DNA of 64,000 nucleotides from Mycobacterium sp. GA-1841 (GCF_001954135.1 NZ_MBEQ01000009.1:62001-126000), one strand, 5' to 3'; positions 1 through 11,048 are shown, counted from the stretch's first letter. Program-made: numbers and translations. The notes: generated by a model from the sequence alone, not told the origin.

Positions 1-2
1 TG

Positions 3-914
3 TGGGACAACGGCGATCCGGTGAACCGCCAGGTGCTGATGGCCTTCGGTGATACCAACGGCTATTGCGGTATCCCTGGTAAGCAGTGGCGGTACAACGC
101 GTTGTTCCGCAGTCAGGACGGGTCACTGTCGCGCACCGTCGCCGTGCCCGACGGCCAGGTGGCCAACAAGTACTCGGGTTCGCCGGTGTGGCGACAGGGC
201 ATCTCGAAGCAGATCATCAACAGCATCGGCCGGGCCCCGGAGGAGACGGGCGTCATCCCCACCGCGGGTATTGCCGTGGGCCGCAACCAGTATCTGAACT
301 TCATGTCGATCCGAAACTGGGACAGCCCGGGAGCCTGGTCGACCAATTTCTCGGCGATCGCGATGTCGCCGGACAACGGTGAGAACTGGGGTGTGTACCC
401 GGGGACCATCCGTACACCCGCGGGTGGCAACGAGAAGTTCCAGATGGGCGCGTTCCTCAAACCCGGCCCGGGGGACCCCTACATCTATTCGTTCGGCACT
501 CCCAATGGCCGTGGCGGCTCGGCATACATTGCGCGGGTATCGCCGGCGTTCATCCCGGACCTCACCAAGTACGAATACTTCAACGCCGACAACAATGCCT
601 GGGTGCCCGGTAACCCGGCGGCCGCCACACCGGTGATTCCGGGTCCGGTCAGCGAAATGTCCGCGCAGTACAACACCTATCTCAAGCAGTACCTGGTGCT
701 GTACGGCAACGGGGCCAACGACGTGGTGATGCGAACGGCGCCGGCTCCGCAGGGTCCGTGGGGGCCGGAGCAACTGATCGTGCCCTCGTCGCAGATTCCC
801 GGCGGTATCTATGCGCCGTATCTGCACCCGTGGTCCACGGGTCGGGAGCTCTATTACAACCTGTCGCTGTGGTCGGCCTACAACGTCATGTTGATGAAGA
901 CCGTGCTGCCCTGA
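3..914 (+). CDS. DUF4185-type protein, 5' end outside window
   Basis: The reading frame is open to the left edge, so this is the C-terminal part of a longer protein. The visible residues resemble mycobacterial DUF4185 proteins, which are usually exported and have a beta-propeller-like, glycosidase-like fold. Features seen are the early MAFGDTNG segment, SPVWRQG, many Trp/Tyr/Gly turns and a VVMRTAPAPQGPWG segment near the end. The GTG at 21 is internal rather than the true start. The last 29 bases overlap the convergent TetR gene. The substrate is unknown and the signal peptide lies outside the window. Confidence 0.75.
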   Translation, partial: WDNGDPVNRQVLMAFGDTNGYCGIPGKQWRYNALFRSQDGSLSRTVAVPDGQVANKYSGSPVWRQGISKQIINSIGRAPEETGVIPTAGIAVGRNQYLNFMSIRNWDSPGAWSTNFSAIAMSPDNGENWGVYPGTIRTPAGGNEKFQMGAFLKPGPGDPYIYSFGTPNGRGGSAYIARVSPAFIPDLTKYEYFNADNNAWVPGNPAAATPVIPGPVSEMSAQYNTYLKQYLVLYGNGANDVVMRTAPAPQGPWGPEQLIVPSSQIPGGIYAPYLHPWSTGRELYYNLSLWSAYNVMLMKTVLP

Positions 915-1554
915 CCCGACGAGGCCGGGCCGGACCGTTGGACTGCACCAGCGGCGCCAACAACGCGTCGAGGCCGTACTCGAACACCGCGTCGTGGTCG
1001 GTAGGTGACTGCAAGGCCGCGACCAGTTCCTGATCGGGCCAGGCGGCCGTCCACAGTGAAGGATCTTCCTCCTGGTGCCGCGGCGCACGCACGGCCGAGA
1101 ACTGCATCACCGCCGAGGAAATCACATGCATCTGCACGGCTCGCAACACCAGCGCGGCGCGGGTGCCGGTGACACCGATCTCGGACAGTTCGGCCGCGAG
1201 GCGCTGTTGAACCGGCAGGAACAACGTCGGTGTGCGGTCCCGCTCGTGGGCGATCGCCAGCAGATGTTGACGCTGGATCAGCAGGCTGCGTTGGTTGCGG
1301 GCCAGGGCGGCAATCCGATTCGCCGGGGTGTCGCCGTCCATCGGCAGACCGGCCATCTCGCCCAGTAGGCGGTCCACGAGGCTGTCGAAGAGGGCATCCC
1401 GACCGCCGACGTGCCAGTAGATCGAGGTGACCGCCACGCCGATGCGCTCGGCAAGGGCGCGCATCGAGAACGCCTCGACGCCGTTGGATTCGATGAGGTA
1501 GGCGGCCGCGTCGAGAATGATTTCGGCATCGATGGTCCGCTGCTTGCCGGTCAC
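886..1554 (-). CDS. TetR family transcriptional regulator
   Basis: This 222-residue protein has an N-terminal TetR helix-turn-helix (IILDAAAYLIESNGVEAFSM, then LAERIGVAVTSIYWHVGGRDAL). Its C-terminal half is a variable ligand-binding region. The GTG start at 1554 is chosen because it overlaps the TGA of the upstream Rieske gene as GTGA, so the two are translationally coupled. An in-frame ATG at 1581 would lie inside the Rieske gene. It probably controls the Rieske/amidohydrolase divergent promoter, where a palindrome lies at 2935-2949. The ligand is unknown. Confidence 0.85.
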   Translation of the reverse strand: MTGKQRTIDAEIILDAAAYLIESNGVEAFSMRALAERIGVAVTSIYWHVGGRDALFDSLVDRLLGEMAGLPMDGDTPANRIAALARNQRSLLIQRQHLLAIAHERDRTPTLFLPVQQRLAAELSEIGVTGTRAALVLRAVQMHVISSAVMQFSAVRAPRHQEEDPSLWTAAWPDQELVAALQSPTDHDAVFEYGLDALLAPLVQSNGPARPRRVRAARSSST

Positions 1555-2888
1555 GAGGGCGCGGGAGCTTCGGTGATGCACTCGGTGTCGGAGAGATCGA
1601 GGTAACGCTCAAGGTTCCGGTGCATGTTGATGATTCGGCGTTCCTCGTTGGAGAGCACCAGATGGGTGAATCCGGGTTGGTGCATGCCGCGTTGCAACCC
1701 GGCCAGCACGGCGATGTCTTGGCTCATCACCAGGCCGGGATGTGCCTCCTCCGCGCCCACCCGGATATCGGCAGGCCTAGTCCGCGGCGCCTCCGGTGGC
1801 ATACGGGCCATCAGCGTCATCACCAGGAGCCCACGGTCGGGATCGGTTCCGGGCAGCGAGGTCATCATCGTGAGGTGATCGGCGCTGGCGAGCAGCGTCA
1901 TGTTGGGAAAGACGTTGTACTGGTGGAGCCGCATGACCTGGTCGGTGTCGGCCCAGTCGATGTCGACGCCGCGGCCCGCGGCGAATTCCTTGATCTTGGC
2001 GGCGATCACATCGGTCACCGATTGACCGGAAACTTGCTGGTCGTGTGGGAACGGGGTGCCTTCGGCCACACCCATCAGCGGGCCCTGGGTCGCAACGTAG
2101 GCGTCCCAGACGTCCTGATCGCTCAGGGCTTCCGACAGGCGGGGGCTCGGCACCCCGTAGAGCGATTCGGATTTACCGGTGTGGCCCCAGATGGTCTGCG
2201 GTGCGTAGACATCGTCCATGCACCGGTGCAGTTCGGGGTGCAGGGTCTGAACGTGGTAGGTCTCGCTGTATCCGTCGGCGATCGTCTTCCAGTTTGCCTC
2301 GACGTCGATGGTCATCGTTGCGTAGCAACGGAAGTCGCCTAGCCGGCACCAGGCGATGTCCTCGGGAACCTCCTCCAGGTATTCGGCCAGCGGCATCGCT
2401 GCGGGGTCGAGGTTGACGAAGACCAACCGCTCCCAGGTGTCCACCTGCACCGACGCGAGCGGGAACTCGGACATGTGTACCGTTCCGAAACCCTTGCGGT
2501 TCGGGACGCGTTGAAGGGTTCCGGCCAGATTCCAGGTCCAGCCGTGGTAGCCGCATCTCAGTTCCCGCAGGGATGAACCGCTGCCCGTGCACAGCGCGTT
2601 GCCGCGGTGTCGGCAGGCATTCTGAAACGCGCGCAGCACCCCGTCGTCGCCATGGATGATCAGCACCGAGTAGGGGCCGCAACGGTATTCGAAGTAATCA
2701 CCCGGCTCGGCGACATGATCGACCGTGCATGCGGCCTGCCACACTCGCGGCCACATGCGCTCGACTTCGCGTCGGGCGAATTCCGGGGCGTAGTAGCGCT
2801 CGGCCGGGATCAGGGTGGGGCGCGCGGGCGGCTCACCGATGGCATCGGGCCCTCGCGCGTGGCCGGTGTGCGTGGAACTCACGGTCAT
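1551..2888 (-). CDS. Rieske non-heme iron oxygenase, alpha subunit
   Basis: This 445-residue protein is an aromatic-ring-hydroxylating oxygenase large subunit. The Rieske [2Fe-2S] ligands are visible as C92-x-H94 and C112-x2-H115. The mononuclear iron site is marked by ETYHVQTLHPEL with H212 and H217. The ATG at 2888 follows a GGGAGG ribosome-binding site and is preferred to upstream codons. No reductase or ferredoxin gene is adjacent, so electrons must come from elsewhere. It is coupled to a TetR gene and divergent from an amidohydrolase and an epoxide-hydrolase-like gene, which suggests an inducible catabolic step. The substrate is not predictable. Confidence 0.88.
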   Translation of the reverse strand: MTVSSTHTGHARGPDAIGEPPARPTLIPAERYYAPEFARREVERMWPRVWQAACTVDHVAEPGDYFEYRCGPYSVLIIHGDDGVLRAFQNACRHRGNALCTGSGSSLRELRCGYHGWTWNLAGTLQRVPNRKGFGTVHMSEFPLASVQVDTWERLVFVNLDPAAMPLAEYLEEVPEDIAWCRLGDFRCYATMTIDVEANWKTIADGYSETYHVQTLHPELHRCMDDVYAPQTIWGHTGKSESLYGVPSPRLSEALSDQDVWDAYVATQGPLMGVAEGTPFPHDQQVSGQSVTDVIAAKIKEFAAGRGVDIDWADTDQVMRLHQYNVFPNMTLLASADHLTMMTSLPGTDPDRGLLVMTLMARMPPEAPRTRPADIRVGAEEAHPGLVMSQDIAVLAGLQRGMHQPGFTHLVLSNEERRIINMHRNLERYLDLSDTECITEAPAPS

Positions 2889-2934
2889 CAAGGGACCTCC
2901 CGCTGAAAGGATCGAAAACCCGGCACGGCGGTTC

Positions 2935-2949
2935 TGTAACGGTGTTACA
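2935..2949. promoter_or_regulatory. Palindrome TGTAAC-GGT-GTTACA in divergent promoter
   Basis: A perfect 6-bp inverted repeat with a 3-bp spacer lies between the divergent Rieske and amidohydrolase genes. It is 46 bp from the Rieske start and 40 bp from the amidohydrolase start. Its position suits an operator for the TetR regulator encoded at the end of the Rieske transcript. Binding is inferred. Confidence 0.5.
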
Positions 2950-2989
2950 TTGCCACCGTAGCGGCCCGGACGCCTCAAGGGAGCAAAAC

Positions 2990-4750
<1,761 letters not shown>

Positions 4751-4768
4751 CCGGTAAGGTCTTTCGTC

Positions 4769-5782
4769 ATGGCGGATTTCCGTTACGATCCGCGTCATCG
4801 CCCGGCTCAGCCTCCCGCGCCGCCCGCTGACGCATTCACCATCCACCGTGCCGTTGTCGCCGAAGACGTTTCGTTGGCGTTCGTCCGCGAAGGTATCGGC
4901 GGCGTGCCCCTGCTCCTGGTGCACGGGTATCCGGAGACCAAGCGGATCTGGTGGCGCAACATCGAGGCCCTGACCGCGCGCGGGTTCGAGGTCATCGTGC
5001 CGGATCTGCGTGGTATGGGGGACAGCTCGCTGCCGGCCGACGATCAGCATGACATCGTCACGTATTCGCGTGATCTCCATGCCCTGGTTCATGACGAGCT
5101 GGGGCACCAGACGTGTCTGATCGCGGCGAGTGATGTCGGCGCCGTCGTCAGCACCGACCTGATCCACCGGTATCCCGGATTCGTCACGGGTTTCTGTGTT
5201 TTCAACACCGTGCCGCCCATGGGTGTGGACTATTCAGGCATCCGCTCGCAGAATCCGGCCACGGTGGGCGCTGCGGCCGATCCGACCGGCGACTACCGCT
5301 GGATGCAGGGCGCCTTCCCCGACGATCTCGCCGCGATGCTGCCGACGCCCGAGGCACGGCGGCAGTGGGTGGCGGCGATGTACAGCAACAGGCTGTGGGG
5401 TGCGCCTTATGCGTTCAGCCAGGCGGACGTGGATTTCATGACCGAGCCGTATGCCGACGAGGCACGGCTGCGCGCTGGTTGGGCGTCCTATCAGTTGGCC
5501 TATGGCCGCGCCATGTCCGAGATCCCGCTGATGGCCGCAGTCGAGGTGCCCACCCTGGTGCTGTACGGCCCCGACGATCACGTGGTCGGTGAGGATTTCG
5601 TGCCCAGATGTGAGCGGGCATTCCCCAACCGCATTGGGCCACTGGTGGTTCCGGGAGCCGGTCACTTCCTGCAGTGGGAACGCGCCGACATCTTCAACCG
5701 GTTGATCCCCGCGGTGTTCGGTGACGTCATCGCGACCCATCGGACGGCTGAGCCAGAATCGCCCCACCCAGCCAGCGTCTGA
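4769..5782 (+). CDS. Alpha/beta hydrolase, epoxide hydrolase/dehalogenase-like
   Basis: This 337-residue alpha/beta-hydrolase has HGYPETKRIWWRN (oxyanion region) and an AASDVGA nucleophile elbow with D122 as the likely nucleophile. A late GAGHFLQWERAD supplies the catalytic His. An Asp nucleophile and the HGxPE motif are typical of epoxide hydrolases and haloacetate/haloalkane dehalogenases rather than serine esterases. It lies 19 bp after the amidohydrolase. Its last 56 bases overlap the convergent TetR gene. Confidence 0.82.
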   Translation: MADFRYDPRHRPAQPPAPPADAFTIHRAVVAEDVSLAFVREGIGGVPLLLVHGYPETKRIWWRNIEALTARGFEVIVPDLRGMGDSSLPADDQHDIVTYSRDLHALVHDELGHQTCLIAASDVGAVVSTDLIHRYPGFVTGFCVFNTVPPMGVDYSGIRSQNPATVGAAADPTGDYRWMQGAFPDDLAAMLPTPEARRQWVAAMYSNRLWGAPYAFSQADVDFMTEPYADEARLRAGWASYQLAYGRAMSEIPLMAAVEVPTLVLYGPDDHVVGEDFVPRCERAFPNRIGPLVVPGAGHFLQWERADIFNRLIPAVFGDVIATHRTAEPESPHPASV

Positions 5783-6344
5783 GGAAACGCCGCAGCTCGT
5801 CCCGGCTGCGGCCGGGCTCATTGGGCGCGACGAAGAACGACAACATCGTGCGCAGCGTGAACTCGACGAGCTCGCGCAGCGCGGATTCGTCGTAGCCGTA
5901 CTTTTCCCAGTCGACGTCGAAGCGCGTGATCATCCGCATGCCGAAGGTCTGTCCTTCGTCGGAAGCGACGTTGACCGAACTGGCTGCAACCTGCGGTCCG
6001 GACAGCATGATCCGCAGATGCGGTACCCGCGCGACCTCTTCCAAGGTGAACATGACGCCTTCGGTCATCGCCTCGGCCGGATCGGTGATGCCCTGCACGC
6101 TCGCGGCGAGCCGATCGAGTAAACCGTCGACCGTGGCGATGGCCGCGGCGTGCATCAGGGCCTCGGCGGTGGGGAAGTAGCGGTACACGGTCTGTCGGAT
6201 GACCCCGAGGGAGGCTGCGACGTCGGCGATGCTGATCCCGGTGCCGGTCTCGGCGATCAACTGCACCGCGGCAGCGACGATGCGGGCCGAGGCCTCCTCG
6301 TCGCTGCCGGGCGGCCGCCCGTCCCACCCGCGCCTACGCGCCAT
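5727..6344 (-). CDS. TetR family transcriptional regulator
   Basis: This 205-residue regulator has a TetR helix-turn-helix in residues 20-65 (IADVAASLGVIRQTVYRYFPTAEAL). It reads convergently into the hydrolase gene and is divergent from the PF10118 gene at 6513. A perfect 12-bp inverted repeat lies between the two at 6421-6452. The natural hypothesis is autoregulation plus control of the 6513 pair. Confidence 0.85.
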   Translation of the reverse strand: MARRRGWDGRPPGSDEEASARIVAAAVQLIAETGTGISIADVAASLGVIRQTVYRYFPTAEALMHAAAIATVDGLLDRLAASVQGITDPAEAMTEGVMFTLEEVARVPHLRIMLSGPQVAASSVNVASDEGQTFGMRMITRFDVDWEKYGYDESALRELVEFTLRTMLSFFVAPNEPGRSRDELRRFLRRWLGGAILAQPSDGSR

Positions 6345-6420
6345 GGTCGGGGGTTCTGGCCGGCAACATCCCTGCAGGATATCGCCACCCTGCCATTGAC
6401 GGGTGACGTCGCCGTGTAGT

Positions 6421-6452
6421 AATCATACAAACGAGGCGCTGTTTGTATGATT
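6421..6452. promoter_or_regulatory. Perfect 12-bp inverted repeat, likely TetR operator
   Basis: The arms AATCATACAAAC and GTTTGTATGATT are exact reverse complements separated by GAGGCGCT. The site is AT-rich within GC-rich DNA, 77 bp upstream of the TetR start and 61 bp upstream of the 6513 start. Both the symmetry and the place fit a TetR operator overlapping divergent promoters. No binding data are available. Confidence 0.6.
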
Positions 6453-6512
6453 GGTTGTGATCGTCAGGCAGACGCTGTGTGCGTGTAGTCGAGACGAGCG
6501 AGGTGGCAGACG

Positions 6513-7463
6513 ATGACGGATCTGATCGTGCGGAAGATGAGGTTCGCGTTCGCGGACCATCGCGTCCCGTTCCTGTGGAACGAGGCCAACCCGGCGTTCT
6601 CGTCGATGGCCAACGCAGTGTCGTTCCTGGCCATCGCCTTCGAGAAGATGATCGGCCACATGATCACCGAGGCCATGCCGTTCATCACCGATCCGGAGGT
6701 GGCCGAGGAGGCCCAGGCCTTCGTGCGGCAGGAAGGCCAGCACGCAATGGCGCACCGTCAGCACGCCAAGGGCCTGATCAAGACCTACCCAGGCCTCAAG
6801 GGGACCCTCGACGAGGTGGTCAAGGCGTTCGACGATCTGACCGCCCAGACTCCGCTGAAGTACCGGCTGGCGTACACCGCCGATCTGGAGGCGACGTTCA
6901 CGCCGGTGTTCAAGCTGATGCTCGACCATGACGACACGCTGTTCGCTCCGGGGGACGACCGGGTGGCGTCACTGTTCCTGTGGCACTTCGTCGAAGAGGT
7001 CGAGCACCGCAGCTCGGCGCTGATCATCTATGACGCGGTGGCCGATGATCCGTGGTACCGGATGCGGGTCGCGCCGTCGATCTTCAAACACGTGTGGGCG
7101 GTGCTCAAGATCGCCACCGAAGGGTTCAACGAGCACGTTCCGCTGGAGGAACGCAAGATCGACGCGATGTCGATGTTCGGCATGCAGGCGCGGAAAAAGG
7201 CTCTGCTGCAGAAACTTCCGTTCACGAAGACGCCGTACGACGGACCGGTGGAGAACGCGTTCGCGCATCTGCCGGTACGCGAGATGCTGACCGCGCTGGC
7301 CGGCGTCGTGCGCAGCCAGGTTCCGGGTCACAATCCGGCACACGAGAAACTGCCGGCATTGGCCGACGAATGGTTCCAGCGGTACGAGGACGGCTACGAA
7401 GTCACCCAGTGGTACACCGCCGGTGAGACCACCGCACCGAAAGCGAGCGCCGCCGGTGTCTGA
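6513..7463 (+). CDS. PF10118-type predicted metal-dependent hydrolase
   Basis: This 316-residue, largely helical protein matches the predicted metal-dependent hydrolase family PF10118. Ferritin-like metal ligands are suggested by FVRQEGQHAMAHRQH near residue 75 and WHFVEEVEHRSSA near residue 160. ATG 6513 follows GAGGTGG. Family members have no well-established substrate. The gene overlaps the next one by 8 bases, so the two are probably co-translated. Confidence 0.78.
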   Translation: MTDLIVRKMRFAFADHRVPFLWNEANPAFSSMANAVSFLAIAFEKMIGHMITEAMPFITDPEVAEEAQAFVRQEGQHAMAHRQHAKGLIKTYPGLKGTLDEVVKAFDDLTAQTPLKYRLAYTADLEATFTPVFKLMLDHDDTLFAPGDDRVASLFLWHFVEEVEHRSSALIIYDAVADDPWYRMRVAPSIFKHVWAVLKIATEGFNEHVPLEERKIDAMSMFGMQARKKALLQKLPFTKTPYDGPVENAFAHLPVREMLTALAGVVRSQVPGHNPAHEKLPALADEWFQRYEDGYEVTQWYTAGETTAPKASAAGV

Positions 7464-8622
7464 CCTGTGCACCCCCACCTTCTCGGGTTTGGCCGAGCGC
7501 CTGGGTTTCTCGTGTGACACCGCCGGAGGCCTGGCCGAGTTCCGCAACCCGTTCGGGCTGGAGAACTGGACGCTGCCGGTGCTGGAGCTCACCGTGATCG
7601 TGGGTGCAGCGCTGGCCCTGGTGTACGCGATCATCCGGCTGCGCCGGCACAACGATCCGACCAACGTGGTCCTGTGGTTCGGTGCCATCGCGTATCTGCT
7701 GATCATCGAACCGCCGCTGTATTTCCCCGGCGCGTTCGGGATCGCCGAGCACGTCGACACGATGTTCGCGCACAACGTGTTCACCGTCGACTTCCTGTGG
7801 GGCCGGCTGCCGCTCTACATCGTGGCCATCTACCCGATGATGGCCACGGTCGCCTACGAGATCGTGCGGATTCTCGGTGTCTTCCGCCGTCGCGGAGTGC
7901 TGGTCGGTGCGATATGCGTCGGGTTCGTGCACCACGCGTTCTACGAGATCTTCGACCACCTCGGTCCGCAACTGCGGTGGTGGGAGTGGACGCTCGATCA
8001 TCCGATGAACCAACCCTTCTTCGACTCGGTGCCGCTGCCCAGCGTGGTGGTGTTCGCCGCGCTGTGGCCGATGTCGCTGGCGTTCTGCGTGCAGCTGTTC
8101 GTCGGGCGCCACGTCCAGGACGGCAAGACCTTCACCGGGCTGCAGATCCTGGGCCGCACCATCGTCGTCGGAGTGTTGGCCTCGATCGGCACCGCGGTGC
8201 TGCCGCTGCCGGCCACGCTCGGCGCGACGATCTCGGGCAGCACCACGGTCGGCGGAGTGATCTACGCCGCCGAGCTCGTCGTAGTCGCCCTCGTGGCGAT
8301 TCCGGTGCTGTTCCGTCAGTGGTCGAGTCTGCGTCAGGATCGCGACCCGGCGACCGTGCGCTACTCGAACCCGCTCATCCTGCGTTACGCCGTCGGGTAC
8401 CTGGCCGTCATGACGATCTTGTGGGCCACGGCCCTGCCGGCTTACTTCGGCGCGGCCGAGGGCGTCACCGCCGATGGTGATCCCGTCGGCAGCCTGGTCT
8501 ACACGGTGCTCTGCCTGGTGATCGCGGGATTGTCGATTGCCGCCGCGGCCACTTCCGATCCGGCCGGCCTGCAACGACAGCCCGACACCGCGGCACCGGG
8601 CCTCGCGGCCAAGCCGGAATGA
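7456..8622 (+). CDS. Multipass membrane protein, unknown function
   Basis: This 388-residue protein has about nine or ten predicted transmembrane stretches, for example LPVLELTVIVGAALALVYAI, VVLWFGAIAYLLII and VVVFAALWPMSLAFC. The GTG start at 7456 overlaps the TGA of the PF10118 gene. An earlier in-frame GTG at 7423 is less likely. No recognised catalytic or transporter motif is visible. Coupling to the PF10118 protein suggests a shared membrane-linked process. Confidence 0.75.
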   Translation: MSDLCTPTFSGLAERLGFSCDTAGGLAEFRNPFGLENWTLPVLELTVIVGAALALVYAIIRLRRHNDPTNVVLWFGAIAYLLIIEPPLYFPGAFGIAEHVDTMFAHNVFTVDFLWGRLPLYIVAIYPMMATVAYEIVRILGVFRRRGVLVGAICVGFVHHAFYEIFDHLGPQLRWWEWTLDHPMNQPFFDSVPLPSVVVFAALWPMSLAFCVQLFVGRHVQDGKTFTGLQILGRTIVVGVLASIGTAVLPLPATLGATISGSTTVGGVIYAAELVVVALVAIPVLFRQWSSLRQDRDPATVRYSNPLILRYAVGYLAVMTILWATALPAYFGAAEGVTADGDPVGSLVYTVLCLVIAGLSIAAAATSDPAGLQRQPDTAAPGLAAKPE

Positions 8623-8675
8623 GGAGCGAACCCACAGGCGCGCCCGCCCGCTGACCGGGCCGCATGTGCGGCAGA

Positions 8676-9689
8676 ATGGCGCAGATGCCGAATCCGCCGC
8701 AACGCCCCGGCGAACCCGGCCGGCAATGGAGGCACGGCCGGGGTCCCGTTCCGCCGCCCGACCCGGCCACCCAGCGGTTGCCCCGTCCCGGCCGGTCCGA
8801 GGCCCCCACCGAGCAGATCCGGGCGCGCCGTCAGCCACCCGAGGCGGCCACCGAGAAGATCATGCGGCGTCCGCCACCGTCCGCGCCTCGCGGTGGTGGC
8901 CCGCCGCCACCTGCACCGCGCTCCGTCCCGTCCGCGGACAACCAGGGCGACGTGCCGGCGCGGTCGCGATGGCGCAGCCCGCAGGCGATGGTCCTGATTG
9001 CCGTCATCGCCGTCGCGCTCGTGGTCATCGGCCTCACGGGAGGCGAACTGTACGCCCGGCACAAGGCCGGATCGGTGCTCGTCGCGGTGGCGGAATGTGT
9101 CGTCGAGGACAACGCGTCAGTTTCCTTCGGAGTCAAACCGCCGTTCCTGTGGCAGCACATGACCGGGCACTACACCGACATCTCGGTCGAGACCGGGGGC
9201 AAGCGGGTCCAGGCCGCCCAGGGGATGACCGCGGACGTCGCGCTGTCGGACATCCGGTTGCAGGCGTCTGATCATTCGAAGGGCACCATCGGATCGTTGA
9301 CCGCCACCCTGAGCTGGACGACGGCCGGAATCAAGGACACGGTGGCGGAGAACCTGCCGGGCGTGGGTGCGCTGGTTACCGAGGTCAGCACCGATCCCGC
9401 CGCGGGCACCATCACCCTGCAGGCTGTGGGGGACACCAAGGTGACCGCCAAACCGGTGGTCAACGACGGAAACCTGGAGCTCGACGTCACCGATGTCAGT
9501 GGTCCCTTCTCGAAAGATGCCGTGCAGACGGCCCTGACCGGCCTGACGACCAAGCTGAACGATGCTTACCCGCTGGGCATCCGTGCCGACAGCGTCGCGG
9601 TGACCGACGCCGGCGTGGTCGGCAAGTTCTCCAGCCAGAACGCATCCATTCCCGACGACGAGGCCGACGAGTGCTTCGCCCGGCTGTGA
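8676..9689 (+). CDS. LmeA-like DUF2993 protein with Pro-rich N-terminus
   Basis: The protein has about 337 residues. The first 100 are Pro/Arg-rich and probably cytoplasmic. A single transmembrane segment follows (AMVLIAVIAVALVVIGLTGG), then a DUF2993 domain. Mycobacterial LmeA, the best-known member of this family, is a cell-envelope protein needed for maturation of lipomannan/lipoarabinomannan. Start codons at 8664, 8676 and 8685 are all possible; 8676 is a compromise. Its end overlaps the chorismate mutase start by 19 bases. Confidence 0.75.
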   Translation: MAQMPNPPQRPGEPGRQWRHGRGPVPPPDPATQRLPRPGRSEAPTEQIRARRQPPEAATEKIMRRPPPSAPRGGGPPPPAPRSVPSADNQGDVPARSRWRSPQAMVLIAVIAVALVVIGLTGGELYARHKAGSVLVAVAECVVEDNASVSFGVKPPFLWQHMTGHYTDISVETGGKRVQAAQGMTADVALSDIRLQASDHSKGTIGSLTATLSWTTAGIKDTVAENLPGVGALVTEVSTDPAAGTITLQAVGDTKVTAKPVVNDGNLELDVTDVSGPFSKDAVQTALTGLTTKLNDAYPLGIRADSVAVTDAGVVGKFSSQNASIPDDEADECFARL

Positions 9690-10243
9690 CGACGGCGCGC
9701 AGCGCAGCGGGAGGACTGCTCGCCCTCGCGCTGCTGTGCGCCGGGCCGGCCGGGGCCGAGGATTCCAGCCCGCTGCAGCCACTGGTCGATGCCGCCGCGC
9801 AACGTCTGCAGACTGCTGATCCGGTGGCGGCCAACAAGTTCCACACCGGTGGGCCGATCGAGGACACGCGACGCGAACAACAGGTCATCGACGCCACCAC
9901 CGCTGACGCGGCCGCCCGCAACATCGATCCGGACTACGTGGGCGCGGTGTTCCGCGACCAGATCGACGCGACCGTGGCGGTGGAGTATGGCCTGTTCGCG
10001 CGTTGGAAGCTGGACCCGTCCATCGCGCCGACCGGTGCGCCCGATCTCGCCGCATCGAGAACCGCCATCGACGCGCTCAACCGCACGATGGTCGATGAGA
10101 TCGCCGACCGATGGCCGGCCCTGCACTCGCCGTCATGTCCCGGTGATCTCGCCTCGGCCGTCGAGGCCGTGGTCACTGCTCGCGACCTGGATCCGCTGTA
10201 TCGGCAGGCGCTCGACTACGCCACCCGATCCTATTGCCGGTAG
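9671..10243 (+). CDS. Secreted chorismate mutase (AroQ-gamma type)
   Basis: This 190-residue protein begins with a signal peptide, ending near ALLCAGPAGA before EDSSP. The mature all-helical domain contains FHTGGPIEDTRREQQVID, DPDYVGAVFRDQIDATVAVEY and two Cys near the C-terminus (HSPSCPG and the final YCR). These match the exported mycobacterial enzyme Rv1885c, which converts chorismate to prephenate outside the cytoplasm. GTG 9671 lies inside the preceding gene. Confidence 0.88.
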   Translation: MLRPAVTTARSAAGGLLALALLCAGPAGAEDSSPLQPLVDAAAQRLQTADPVAANKFHTGGPIEDTRREQQVIDATTADAAARNIDPDYVGAVFRDQIDATVAVEYGLFARWKLDPSIAPTGAPDLAASRTAIDALNRTMVDEIADRWPALHSPSCPGDLASAVEAVVTARDLDPLYRQALDYATRSYCR

Positions 10244-10313
10244 ACGGCGCCCGGCGAAATTGACGTTTGTGCAGGCATGCCGTGGGTAACCCTCCGCGGC
10301 AGGAGGTCAGGAA

Positions 10314-11048
10314 ATGCCTACATGGAGTTGGATCGCCATCGCAGTGGTTGTCGCGATCATCGTGTTGCTCGCGGTGGTCGTGGCAGCGTCGATGATGCGT
10401 CAGAAGAGAAGCGAGCGGCTCAAGGGACAGTTTGGGCCGGAGTATGAGCGTGCCGTCGAGACGGCTGGTGGGAAACGCGCGGCGGAACGTGAACTGCGTG
10501 CGCGCGAACGCAAACACAACAAGCTCGACATCAAAGAGTTGAGTCCGGAATCGCGGTCGCGATACGTCGAGGCGTGGCGGACGACCCAGGCCGGGTTCGT
10601 CGACGATCCGGCGAGGTCGGTCACCGAGGCGGATCGACTGGTGACCGAGGTGATGCGTGAACGCGGTTATCCGATAGACGATTTCGAGCAACGCACGGCC
10701 GACATCTCGGTGGACCATCCGAAGGTCGTCGAACATTACCGCGCGGCACACATCCTGCATCTTGCCCAGCAGCAGGGAGAGATCGGCACCGAGGCGCAAC
10801 GTGAGGCGATCGTCCACTATCGCGAGCTCTTCGAGCAACTGCTCGGCATCGGCCATGATGGCCAAGGCCAGACCGATGCCGGCACCGGCGAGTCCGCTGC
10901 GCACAGTGCCGGTCCCGACGGTGCCGGCCGCGACGGTGCCGAACCGCACGGTGCCGGCTCCGAGGTTGCCGGCCCGCGTGATGCCGGGCCGGGCGTCACC
11001 GGTCGGCACGAGTCGGGTACCGATTCGCCGAAGGAGGCGCGAGCATGA
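10314..11048 (+). CDS. Single-pass membrane protein with Gly/Ala/Pro repeat tail
   Basis: This 244-residue protein has one N-terminal transmembrane helix (residues 5-27) and a charged helical region. A conserved module follows (AWRTTQAGFVDDP... EADRLVTEV... YRELFEQLLGI). The last 60 residues are low complexity, rich in GAG/AGP with charged residues, and are encoded by repeated GGTGCCGG-like DNA. ATG follows AGGAGG. The downstream gene encodes the same FVDDP/YR-F-LL module without the membrane anchor. Function unknown. Confidence 0.75.
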   Translation: MPTWSWIAIAVVVAIIVLLAVVVAASMMRQKRSERLKGQFGPEYERAVETAGGKRAAERELRARERKHNKLDIKELSPESRSRYVEAWRTTQAGFVDDPARSVTEADRLVTEVMRERGYPIDDFEQRTADISVDHPKVVEHYRAAHILHLAQQQGEIGTEAQREAIVHYRELFEQLLGIGHDGQGQTDAGTGESAAHSAGPDGAGRDGAEPHGAGSEVAGPRDAGPGVTGRHESGTDSPKEARA

